DNA of 64,000 nt, taken from contig MSJI02000360.1 in assembly GCA_001931905.2 (NCBI GenBank), positions 1 to 64,000 of the forward strand. The letters run 5' to 3'. The notes beneath the pieces were generated by a model. The model had not been told where the DNA came from. It worked only from the letters and a program-made list of their open reading frames with translations, and searched no databases. This DNA comes from Cladosporium sp. IMV 00045 (Eukaryota > Ascomycota > Dothideomycetes > Cladosporiales > Cladosporiaceae). The translations under genes and the position numbers were made by a program. Shown here one piece after another: positions 31,027 through 42,100 of this stretch (positions within the stretch are counted from its first letter, which is position 1; the number at the start of each line of letters is the position of its first letter).

Positions 31027-34000
31027 ATGGCTGATAGATCTCATCCGCTGCACGAGAACTGGACCGTCCATGTGAAAGGCCATCCGGGCTCAACTTCAGC
31101 TGACATTGAGAACGAGCCTGACTGGGGAGCTTCTGGTCATTCCCATCACGCTGGGTTCAAGAACCGCCAAGGACGCAGGCCAGGGTTCACACATACCGGC
31201 GACGAAGCGCCCGCGGTCGAAGAAGCTGACAAGCAGTTCCATGAGACAAAGAAGGAGGTCAATGAGAAATTTCACTTAGTGAACTTTCGAGATGCATTCA
31301 AGAGCCAAAAGGTAGGCAGTGCAGTGTTCAATTTGATAATGTTGGATGCTGATAAGGTCTTTCCCAAGGATTACCATTTGAGAACTGCAAGCAATCGCCC
31401 ACTAGGGTGGCGGTATGTGCTTGAATATAGCGAGGACCACATCAAGATTGATCAAGAGTGGCCGGCGAATGTGAAGAGCCGTCAAGATAAGAAGAGTCAG
31501 GAAGAAGAGCAACAGCAAGAGAATCAGGGATCGGCCGGCAAGGACGGACAAAAGCCTGGAATTAAAGCAAATGAGAAGAACGACAGCCCCAGCAACAATC
31601 AATCTGGTGAATCCAACCATCCGCAAGATGAATCACGAAGAGAAGGTGACGGCCAAGGACAAAGCCAGTCCGCTCGAAAAAAGGCCTTCCTCGAAGCACT
31701 CCGCCTCGAGCAAGAATGTTTGGCAAACATAGAGACAAACGACGGAAAGGGTCATTCGAACGTCAAAAACCGAAGCGAGGTATCCATCGACGAAGCCGAC
31801 CAATTCACTCCCGATAATTGGATTCCGCGGTCTCGGGAATTGATCAGGCTTACAGGCAAGCACCCCTTGAATGCAGAAGCACCTATGTCACGCATTTTTG
31901 AAGCTGGATTCATCACACCAAACGAAATTCATTATGTCCGCAGTCACGGTGCTGTACCGAGGTTGTTATGGGAAACCCATCGACTCGAAGTTGTCCTTAA
32001 CGACAAATCAAAGAGCTTCTCGATGGATGATCTGAAAACCAATTTCGATGCCTTAAACCTCCCAATCTTTATAGGCTGCGACAACGGCCGGCGGAAGGAG
32101 TTGAACTTGATCAAGAGGACGAAAGGTTTCAATTGGGGACCAGGTGCCGTGGGCTGTGCTTACTGGAAGGGCCCCTTACTTCGGGACGTATTGATGGCTG
32201 CTGGTGTGCCTGAATCTATGCAGGACGGGGACAAGCAGAGATATTTTGTCCACTTCCGCGGAGCTGACAGCCCGAATGACAGATCATACGAGACTAGCAT
32301 ACCGTTTGAGTATGCCATGGACCCGACGAATGATGTCTTATTGGCATACGAAATGAATGACGTACATTTGCCGCCAGATCACGGCTACCCCGTGAGAGTT
32401 GTGATTCCAGGCTACGTTGGTGGAAGACAAGTGAAATGGCTTAAAAAGATTTGGATCAACAGGAAGGAAAACGACTCTTATTATCACATTCATGACAATC
32501 GTGTAGTGAGTAACGAAGTTGGCGAATCGTTGGCAGTACACGGGCTAAAAGTGCTACAGCTGCCCAGTTTCGTGACCGACACAGAATCTGAGATAGCGAA
32601 ATTCTTCTTCCAGCATCCGGACACGGCCGCATACGAGCAGTACCTCAACTCCATCATCGTTTCGCCAGCACAAGGAGAAGTTGTACGTATCTCTGATATT
32701 AAGCAAGGCCGACCATATCGCATTCAAGGCCTAGCATACAACGGTAGAGGCGACCAGGTCCAACGCGTGGAGGTGTCTCTCGACAATGGACAGTCATGGC
32801 TATATTGCATTCGCTCATTCCCGAAGGCTCCACTACGACACGGCAGGAAATTCTGGACTTGGTGCTTCTGGCACGTTGACGTGGATATTGGCGACCTCGT
32901 AAGAGCAGTAGGGATTACCGTACGCTGCTTTGATGTTAAGAAAATGCCGCAGCCGGAGCGGCCTATCTGGAATCTTCTCGGTACGATGAACAACTGTCAG
33001 TACACGGTGCGATCTGAGTTCGTGAACGACCAAAACCCGCACTTCCTATTCCGCCATCCTGTGGAGCCAGGTAGCGGCAACGGCGGCTGGATGAACGAGA
33101 GTGAAGAGAACAAGCTGAACGACGTAGAGCAAAAGACTAGCGCGCCGTCAAAACAATTCACTCGCGCGGAAATTGAGAAGCATGACAGTAAGGAAGACTG
33201 CTGGATCGTCGTCGATGGCCGCGTTTACGATGCTACCAGCGTATTGAGTTTGCACCCAGGCGGGGCCGCAGCAGTGATGACGCATGCAGGGAGGGTACAT
33301 CAAGAGACATCCACGGAATTCTCTAGCATCCACGATGGATATGCATACGAGAAGCTGAACGGTAAGCATCTGACAATCTTGCAGCACGACAGAGCCCGCT
33401 GACGCTTCATAGAGTGCATCTTGGGAGTGGTCACCGACAAAGCCCAAAAGTTCATCGAGCAAACTGCCATCAAAGATGAAGAGGAGAAGGCTCATTCACA
33501 AGTACCACCGGATCAGGCCATGCAGAAGCATTGCTGGGTTCCGATCACGTTGTGCGAGCGGAATGAGATTTCGCAACACTCACGAACGTACATTTTCCAG
33601 CTTCCCGATGGGAAACCGTACCTCGGCATCGGAACATGTCAACATGTCCAATTTGGCTTCCATATGCAAGACCGCATGCTCATTCGGCCTTACACGCCTA
33701 CCCGACCGATCTTCCCGCGAGAGAGCGGCATTAACGCCAGCGAAGACCTTATCGATGGCAATGGGACTCTGGAACTCACCGTCAAAACATACTTCCCTGA
33801 TGACAAGCAGCCTGGTGGTGCTCTATCAAATATTCTCGATACTATGGCGATTGGCGAAGAGATTGAGATCCGCGGGCCCACAGGCGACATCATCTACCTT
33901 GGCCACGGCAAGTTCAATATCTACGGCGAGGAGAAAATGTTCCGGCGCGTGTCGCTGGTACTGGGTGGCACTGGTTTGACGCCCGGATATTCATTAATTG

Positions 34001-34335
34001 CCCGGGTCTGCTTGACTCCAGACGACGACACCGAGCTCACGGTCATTGATGCCAACAAGAGCGAAGAGGATATCCTGCTCCGCAAACACTTGGAGAGCTT
34101 TGAGAAAGAGGGCAAAGGGCAATTGAAGATCGCTCATGTCCTGAGCCACCCGAGTGACCAGTGGCGAGGTTTGAAAGGTCATGTGACTGAGGATATCGTG
34201 AAAGAGCACCTCTTTCCGCCTATGGAAGAGAACTTGGTGCTGCTTTGCGGCCCCCCAGCGATGATGCAGAAAGCTGCCTTACCAGCCCTGGAGGATTGGG
34301 GATATGTTCACGACCTTAACATGTTTGGTTTATAG
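31027..34335 (+). CDS. eukaryotic-type nitrate reductase (Moco / cytochrome b5 / FAD-NAD(P)H)
   Basis: The product is 1085 residues, with exons 31027-33361 and 33413-34335; the 51 bp intron joins KLN to ECILGVV in phase 1. Domain order is a long N-terminal region, the molybdopterin domain (about 260-680), a cytochrome b5 domain (haem His in HPGG at about 743 and in SIHDG), then FAD and NAD(P)H domains (RPYTPTRP, GGTGLTPGYS, CGPPAMMQ). The Moco cysteine lies in GCDNGRRKE, where canonical fungal enzymes have CAGNRRKE. Residues about 150-245 are a low-complexity Q/E/K/S insert, so the protein is some 150-200 residues longer than usual. It would reduce nitrate to nitrite in the cytosol; with the odd Moco loop a paralogue with another substrate is possible. 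Confidence 0.88.
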
Positions 34336-34424
34336 GCTGGCTTTCTAGAACCTTACGCGGGTGCTTAACAATCGGAAGCTACTCATTGTTTTAGGGTTTT
34401 GTTTTGAACAAGTCAAAACATATT

Positions 34425-34543
34425 ACATACGACCACAGGTCAGTGAAGACTGGGCATCCCGTCCGCTCTGCCATACATAAGCACTGAACCGGGCGACTAG
34501 TACTAGAGTGGATGACCATCTGGGAATCCCGCCTGTTGTATGT
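34425..34543 (+). rRNA. 5S ribosomal RNA (dispersed copy 2)
   Basis: 119 bases, identical to the copy at 18306 except for three transitions (CC ACAGG for CC ATAGG, GAAGACTG for GAAAACTG, GGATGACC for GGGTGACC). The ends pair (ACATACGA / TTGTATGT), and T-rich sequence follows. It begins 89 bp after the nitrate reductase stop. The GGATGACC change lies in a conserved arm, so this copy may be a variant or weakly functional. Confidence 0.9.
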
Positions 34544-34559
34544 TTTGTTTTGCTTTTCT

Positions 34560-35344
34560 TTTGTATTCTTTGATGCTCGTAAAGTGAAGTGTCGGAACTT
34601 CATCAACTACACAAGATGGGGCAACTTCATCATAACAAGCGAAGACCCTTACCAGTCGTCGAAATGGTCCGATCGTGAGCACTTTGATTCCCCTGCTATT
34701 GATTCCTCATCCTTCTGGGACCATGATGGCCAGATCTACATGACTGGCTCGATCATAGCAAAGCAATCTAACAAGCGCCGCTTGACTTTGGGACTGGCGA
34801 GATACTAGGCCTTGTCGTTGACATCTGGAACGGAACTGGCTTGCCTTCATCCGAGGCTCCGCATATGCACAAAAAGACGGCTGGTACTATTTCCTCACAG
34901 CCGAAGGTGGCACGCGAACGATGCTCAGACCATGAAGGCTCGGAAGATGTGCAGTCCCATATTCGCTTCCGCGGTATCAGCACGATGACTTACCGCCTGC
35001 CAGAGCGTTTCAAGTACGTTGACGAAGCATTCCTGATGCCTAAAGCTTTGCTGGACCAGAAAGTGATCCTGCAAGTGGAAGCGGTCAATACTACGCACTA
35101 TGCTTTCTCTGTGGGTTTGGGCGGGTGCGATGAGAAGACCGAGATGACTGTCTACGTCTACACGAGAGGTGCTTGTCTGTCCCCGTACTACTCTGGTGGT
35201 GTTGTTGGTGCTTATGCGACGAGCAATGGGAAATTCGGAGAAGGTGCTTGTAGTACGTGTCTGTCCAGGTGGAGGTACACTGGATTGGAGCAGGTGATTG
35301 AGTTCCCTGTAGATCAGCAGGCTGTGCATTGGGACTGCGAGTAG
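34560..35344 (+). pseudogene. GH43 glycosidase relic
   Basis: Pieces of a glycoside hydrolase family 43 beta-xylosidase/arabinofuranosidase lie in three frames. The first is WGNFIITSEDPY...KWSDREHFDSPAIDSSSFWDHDGQIY, which includes the family's SxFWDxDG block. The second is TGEILGLVVDIWNGTG followed by SSEAPHMHKK. The third is DGWYYFLTAEGGT. A C-terminal beta-sandwich-like part (35086-35344, ending with a stop) is open. At least two frameshifts and a missing N-terminus show that the gene is dead. It directly follows 5S copy 2. No family catalytic set can be assembled. Confidence 0.78.
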
Positions 35345-35781
35345 CTTGGTGTACATATCGTGTGTGACCTGGATTGATAAGACGGCCGGGGTATGCGATC
35401 TATAGCCAAACACTCAATTCCCACGTCAAGATGTCGCTAAATGTGGCTATTCTGCCATCGATCCACCGTACGATCGGTGAGAAGGTCGGATCAGGATTTT
35501 GAGTCTCAGGAAGTGAAGATGGCTCTAAGGCGGACTTAGAGGTAGCCATTTTGCAAAGCATTGTGTTGAATTAATGAACTTATCGCAAAATCGAGCACAC
35601 CATCTTGCGTACAACCGCAGACCAGTAAGATCTAGGTATTTCGTCCAGACTGTTCGATTCTGATCGTTGTCGACAATCTCAAGATCTGATTCTGTGGTCG
35701 TCTCTGCGTCGTTTAAAATCTTGACCTCTCTGCCTAAGACCAGTAGTGTGCTCTGGATAAAACAGATGCAAAGCCGTGCCG
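35345..35781. other. intergenic, 0.4 kb
   Basis: Between the GH43 relic and the stop of the ankyrin gene. Nothing recognised. Confidence 0.5.
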
Positions 35782-37341
35782 CTACTGTGATGAATCCGAA
35801 AGATACTGTGCCCCGCCTCCCTCCTCAATACGCGCTCGGCATCGCTGTTCGTCTTCTTCCGACATCTGGTCCAACATTGACTTCAATTTTTCTTGGACCA
35901 CTGAAGGTGGCAAAGCGATATCGCTCTGATTCCCCTTTTGATAGGCCTCAATACAATCTTGTGGCCAAGGTGCTTGCTCCAGAAGCGCAATGACAAAACC
36001 GACATGGCCATGGTCCAGGACATGGAGGATCAGTGGCTTGGTCTGGAACTTTCGATCCGAAGAAATCACTGACCCAGGAATGGGTAAGGAGCAGAGCCAC
36101 GAGACTGTATCATTAGATAGGACCAGAAGTTGTGACAAAAGTTTTCCCTGGTCAATCAATAAACGAGAATCTTCATGCCACGTTTTGCGGCCCGGTTCCA
36201 AACAGAAGGCACTTGCGGCAATCCAGTTCTTCGTTTCGATTGCCAATGAGAACGGTGTCTCGCCATTGGAATCTTTTACAAAGGGGCTTGCTCCACCATG
36301 ACACAGACGATCGATGTTATTACTCGGTCGACGACTATCAAACTTGAGAGATGCAAGGTGGAGAGGGGTACGGTGCATCTTGTCGAACAGGTCTATCGGC
36401 TTTCCAGATGCAATGTGTGCATCAATAAAGGTTCCCACGTCACTTCGAGCAGACAAGCGGCGACGAAACAATTGGTGGAGCGCCGTCGAGCCTTCATCGT
36501 CAATCTCGAGCGACCCAAAACCCAATGACAGTAGCGTTGAAATGACTTTAATTTTGTCTTGGCTGGTGAAGTATTGACTCACTGCTTCGCGAAAGGTCTG
36601 TAGTTGGATGTCTTGAGGACAGATGCTCAGAATAGGGTCCCCTAGTATCTGGTGCTTCTTGGTAGATGCCAATTTATGCTTTGTTGATTTATCCAGAGTC
36701 GAGAAGGCTTCATAGATTGCGTCTTGGCTCCAAACGGCACATATGTGTTCTATGGCCTCTTTGTGTCCATTGATGGCAGCGAGCCACAACAAACTTCTGC
36801 CACCGAGGTCGAGCTGGTGGAGGTTCGCCTGCGGCAATTTTTCGGATCGAAACACCATGGTAAGATTCCTGGCAAATAGCTCCCTTATGCGCTGTGTCAT
36901 TTCCAGTGAGCTGCTCTTCTCGGCTGTGACTATGGGGATGAAGTATTGAAACACCTTGATACTCCCTTTTTCTACGACAAAAGAGACAGCAGGGGTGACG
37001 TCTGTCATGGTAGGATTGGCACGATGCTTTGGTGACATGAGTTCGATGACCAGATCGAGGTTGTCTAGGCCAACAGCGTAGAGCAGAGCAGTCATTTTGT
37101 CATTGTCAATCGCATTGACGTCCGCCTTCTGCCGGAGCAAGTGCCGCACGGCTTTGATATCCCCTCTTTTCGCGGCGGCGACAAATTTAGCATTCAAGTC
37201 TGCCTCTTTGGGGTACGAATCACGGTTGTACCTTGGATAGTTGACTGATCGAAGTTTGCGGTCATCTGGGGCGAATAGCTCTAGGAGAACTTGGTAGATC
37301 ACATAGGCCCATACGCCTATATTGAGGTCTTTGGAGGATGA
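35782..37341 (-). CDS. ankyrin-repeat protein, 5' end unresolved
   Basis: An open frame of about 520 codons with no ATG near its 5' end; a TGA closes it at 37344-37342. Ankyrin-type repeats are visible at AKFVAAAKRGDIKAVRHLL, then KMTALLYAVGLDNLDLVIEL, then RSLLWLAAINGHKEAIEH, later STALHQLF, RTPLHLAS and ETPFSLAI. The C-terminus is acidic and polar. An upstream exon or a broken 5' part must supply the start; a frame beginning MDFVTSLYTN at 37672 is the best candidate but is separated by a TGA and a frame change. Function is unknown; such proteins are common in fungal accessory regions, often in NLR-like or HET-like contexts, though no NACHT domain is seen. Confidence 0.65.
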   Translation of the reverse strand, partial: SSSKDLNIGVWAYVIYQVLLELFAPDDRKLRSVNYPRYNRDSYPKEADLNAKFVAAAKRGDIKAVRHLLRQKADVNAIDNDKMTALLYAVGLDNLDLVIELMSPKHRANPTMTDVTPAVSFVVEKGSIKVFQYFIPIVTAEKSSSLEMTQRIRELFARNLTMVFRSEKLPQANLHQLDLGGRSLLWLAAINGHKEAIEHICAVWSQDAIYEAFSTLDKSTKHKLASTKKHQILGDPILSICPQDIQLQTFREAVSQYFTSQDKIKVISTLLSLGFGSLEIDDEGSTALHQLFRRRLSARSDVGTFIDAHIASGKPIDLFDKMHRTPLHLASLKFDSRRPSNNIDRLCHGGASPFVKDSNGETPFSLAIETKNWIAASAFCLEPGRKTWHEDSRLLIDQGKLLSQLLVLSNDTVSWLCSLPIPGSVISSDRKFQTKPLILHVLDHGHVGFVIALLEQAPWPQDCIEAYQKGNQSDIALPPSVVQEKLKSMLDQMSEEDEQRCRARIEEGGGAQYLSDSSQ

Positions 37342-39145
37342 TCAGACACAGTATCTCGTGCCGCATGACTTGCAGGTGCAATGTGATGGGCCTTTTGACA
37401 ATGTTTTCTATTGTTTGAGAGGCAGAGCCTTGTCTCCAGAGCTCATTGTCCGCAATGAGTTTGGTTCCAGCAACTGTGGGTCAGCTCGCGTGGTACTGTA
37501 TGTTTTGCGCAGTCAGGCTGCATATAGCACAGGACACGGATTGGGACGGCCTGCAGAGAATGAGAAGCGCGCAGCCAGCTGAGTACCACTTAGAAGAGGA
37601 AGGCCACGTCCCCGTATCATCGCCAGAACCTGCATTTTGTATATTTGTATAGAGAGAAGTGACAAAGTCCATGTCTTGATCAGCGATATACAGATCATTG
37701 TCCTGATAGTGTCATCATGATAATGACTGTGAAATGCAGTGAACTGGCCAGCAGCTTAAGTATACGCTTATCAAGACGTGACGGCATTGCCGAATGCTCA
37801 GCCGGACCACTGTGATCTGATAACGGACACTGCTTCGGCTGACAGGTACATATACCTGATGGGTTTGCCTTTTGTTAACACTCGCGGAGTGAAGCGAAGG
37901 CTGCCATTCTATTCAGCCCAACGGATCTGTTGCGATCACTCTATAGGGCGATGAGACCCGGGCTTTCAAGACGGTACATGAAGAAGTACCGAATGTATTA
38001 GCTAGATGATTTGGATTAAATCTGCGCCCCGGCTTACTAGGGGGAACCGGATGAGTGGCAATCGGCGTGACTTTTGTCCAAACCAGTTTGAGTGATGGAT
38101 GGCTTTGTAGGTTCGCCGCTTACATCAGATCATGAGACTTAAAAAGTCTATGGCGGTAAGATATATAGGACATCGTCTGTCCGCGGTTCGAAGCTGTACA
38201 AACGCCTTGGTCGAAGGTATCATCTGCCTTCAAGAACTGCGGTATGTTTGCATTGCACGTCACCGAGAGCCTGAGGATGCTTTAAAAATCCCAGTGGGTG
38301 ACATGACGGTGCCTTTGTGCTGGGTCGATGTTGGTTTGTTGGCTCGAAGGATGATACAGTGTTGGTCGTCATGTCCCACGACCACACGTTCCGCGGTGTC
38401 GGTGTTGGTACAGGCAAGGCGCAGCAGATAGCCGGTGGGGAAGCCGGTTATTGGAAAGAAGTATGTTCTTCTAGTGTGGGGTCGTACATTCAACTTTGCC
38501 TAGAAAGCTCGACAAACTTCTGAATGTAAGACGATCACTACACTAGCGAAAGGCTCAGCCGCCCTTCAGCCCTTCCGTCCCAAAAATAACCACTTCACCT
38601 CACAAATGCAGCAATATCTCGCTTCCTTCGCAGCATGTTACCAACACCCACTTGCACTTCGCTACATCCTAGTGGCTTGAAGGAAGCCCATGGCTTGTCT
38701 CTCTCAGGCACATGCTGCGGACCATGCTTGTCTGCCGCCTGCCATGAACCCGTTATCGTTGTAGTGGACAGGCTGCTTAGCCGTGCGGCAAGTAGGACAT
38801 TCGATTTCCCTGTATAGCATCTGTCATTGCTGTCATTCCTCTTTCTATAGCTCAGACGCTTACCTTGAGCAGTCGTCTGTCCACCTTTCTTTTCATTCTC
38901 AACCAAGGAAGATACTCTCCTCCCTCCCATCTCTGTAATTTGTCATTATTGTCCCATTGAAAAAGCTGGCCTCGACTGCGGAAAGCTGTGCTGTTGGGTA
39001 CACGCTCTGCCCTTCCACATAACCTTGCATTGCCGCCTTTGGTGTTGGCAGTCGTCTACAAGAAAAGGTCCTCGCTTGACTGGACGCGTAACGCTAGCAG
39101 ATTGCCTCGCTACTTCCCTTGCACCAACATCAACACATTCTCGCC
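37342..39145. other. long non-coding stretch before F-box gene
   Basis: 1.8 kb. The part 37342-37672 may be the damaged 5' region of the ankyrin gene. The remainder, including short frames at 38132-38523, shows no family. The last 500 bp is the pyrimidine-rich promoter of the F-box gene. Confidence 0.5.
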
Positions 39146-42100
39146 ATGTCTGAGGCTCAGCACACATCCCTGTCTGGGACAGATGAGCATGCAACAGATG
39201 TTGATTACAAGCCTTGCTCGTCCACCATTGCCCGACGCAGCATTTCCATCTTCTCGCGAAGAGGCACAGAGACCCCAGAAGCACCGGCAACATCCCTCGA
39301 CCAAGCAACCATGTCTCGCTCACCCACAAAGAAGATGAGTGATCGACAACAGACATGGCTAAGACGCAAGGCCATGGATGTCCGAGGATCAAAAGACCAC
39401 CCCAAAGGCACCATACTGAAAGCCGTGCCTCCCGCTGAGAGGCTTCGTATGACCCAACTGGAGCACGAAATGGCCACAAGCCCCAACGAAGAGATCGTGA
39501 GCGCTATCAGCGAGAACAAGAACTTTCAACCAATTTGGGCCGCGCTCTCCGATCACGGTGTGCCCTCGCCGCAATCACCATCTACTCCAAAGCAAAGCCA
39601 GGTCGAGTGGCAACAAGATTGCATGCACAGAACAGACAGTGCCAAACGACGAGAGACAAACACGAGGATTGGAATCTGGGTCAATGGGGTCACGCACTGG
39701 GATGAGCAGCCAGCCGAAGCGAATCTTTCTCAAGGCCCACGAGCAACCAACTTCGTGCAATCGACTCCTGCGGCTCCTTATCAGAGTGCTAAACCCACAC
39801 TTACAGTGTCAATACCTTACACTGGACCTTGGACAAACAACCTTTCTGAAGCCATGAACACGATCTCCCAGTATCCCGTTGAGCCACAAGGGCTCGCGCA
39901 GACAGCAATTGAGCATCAAACGCCACAGGTCACCGTTGCTGAAGCGGAAAAAGTTGTGGAGCAGCTAACTCCTGCTATGGAATCTCTCAAACTGCCCGAA
40001 CAGCTCGCTACCGGGTTGCAGCCCGGAGTCCGACGTTCATCATCTTCTACTTCAAGTTCAACTATAAACAACAGTGACGGCTCGTTCTACTCGAAAAGGA
40101 CATCGACAACCTCCGTTGATCCCTTCCAAGCGGAAGATGAGCTTCAACGACAAAGGCAGAACTTTCGAGCTGAGTCCTCCGAAGCGTATGACGCTCAATG
40201 TGGCTTCCGTGACGAGGCCATTTGCTTGAGCGGCGCAGACACCAACAAGCCGTTACCTCGAGTCCCCGTTCCAAGGAACATGCGAGCCGCCCCAGCACCA
40301 CCGCCTAGTCCCGTGAGAACAATCTCCTTCCCATACGCGCGAAGCACGAGTGCACCAGGCAACAGAAGGACTGATCGTGTGGTTTCCGCACCTCGAGTGT
40401 TAATGAGCGGTATGCGCTCACAGAGTCTCTGTGACCTGGACGTCATCGATGCCGAGTTCATGCGAGCCTCTCCATACATGCCAAGCCTGTCAGATAGATT
40501 TTCCGAGGCTGAGAGCCCGACGCTGAGTCAGGCTGAGCATGACCTGCACACGCATCTGGGCACCATCTCCGAAGCCGTTAAAGATGACGACTCTACCTCC
40601 AACACTGCTTTCCATGATGGCCTCGAAGAAGACGCCAGACCGGCTGCTTCCGGGTCTGTCAAAGATGCTTACGTGACGGATCAGTGCACCCTCGTTCGGT
40701 CAGACAGTGTCAGAAGCGTCATGCAACCACCTGCAAGGGCTCCGACTTTGCCAAAACGCAGCAGAAAACGTGAATGGCGCAACTCTTATCAAGTCGAGAA
40801 TGCATCACCACAAGCTATACGCCCGCCTCCGAAGGCCCCTGGAAGACGAAAGTCGGAATCAGCGCTCACTGGGTCGACAGCTTTGAGCCAAGGAAAGGAA
40901 TCTGCCCAGGAGCATATAGTGCACAGAAGCGAGAGTGCCAAAGTCCCACACGGATTGAAATCCCACGAGAGAAGAAGAAGCGCCCTTCACACACCAAGTA
41001 CCCAAGCAGGAGCGCCCACCACAACAGTACTGACCACGACACTTGAGAATCAGCCAGCTGAATACAGTGATGACCCTTCTCACGACCTGCCCGCGGAGAA
41101 AGTTCTCTTACAGATTCTGAGCACCCTTTCATCCACGGAAGACCTGTTCAACATGTCGATCATCAACAAAGGGATGTTTCGTGTTTTTAAGGAGAATGAA
41201 CTGTATCTCATCAGGGCTGTTGCATACAATAAATCGCCCGCAGCATGGGAATTAAGAGAGTGGCGACCGCAAGGCTTCGAGGATGAATCTGAATCTAGCA
41301 GCAAAGTTTCATCTCAGCTCGAACACACGCCACAAAGCTACGTGCGCTCACAAAAAAGCGACGAGTGTGCGATTGACGATCTGAAGAAGCTTGTTCTGGA
41401 CCGCTGCCAGATTTTCCTCCGGCGAGAGACTGCGCTGACATTTGCTCACCCTGGTCATCCTGATGCGCAGCGCTTCACCGACGCTTTCTGGCGCATTTGG
41501 ACTTTCTGCATCATGTTCGGTTGCGATAAAGGCCGTGAGGAGGACATTACTGGGCAGCTCGATTGGCTCAAGGGCGGACTGCTGGCGAACAACCAGTCCT
41601 TCTCGGCGACTGTCAATACCAACCTCGACTTCGATATGGGTTCCGTACTCCTAAACGCACCCGAGCACTTCGCCCAGGGCAACAAGGGCGGTCTTTCAGC
41701 TGCTCAGCTTTATGACATGACAGAACTGTGGAACTGCTTGGGCGCTCTGCTAGCCGGTTACATTGGTCATGTAGATGAGGCGAGTCAGCATGGAATCTTT
41801 GCCCAATGTGACGTGCGAGAAGGAGACATCGAGAACGAAGAGCAAATGCTCGAAGAATGGATTTCCTATGTCATGACCCTAGGCCCTCAAGTCGTTCTCC
41901 AACTAGCGAGACACGCCCTCAACAACCCATCCGAAGGCTTCACCCTCGCCCAAACCAAAAACTGGACAACCTGGACGCCCTCCGTAACCGGCAGCCGCGC
42001 CAACTTCCTCCGCGAGCCCGTCGCACGCCTTTACGAAGAACGCATCTCCGCCGCAGCCCTGAAACTGCAAGACCCCAACGACCTCGAAAGGAAAGAAACA

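Noticed and set aside
33421..34335. Possible separate gene for a cytochrome-b5-reductase-like protein
   Set aside because: A canonical 51 bp intron in phase joins it to the upstream Moco/b5 frame, giving the standard nitrate reductase domain order.
38132..38523. Short frames between the ankyrin and F-box genes
   Set aside because: Overlapping frames on both strands, no family signature, no splice continuity.
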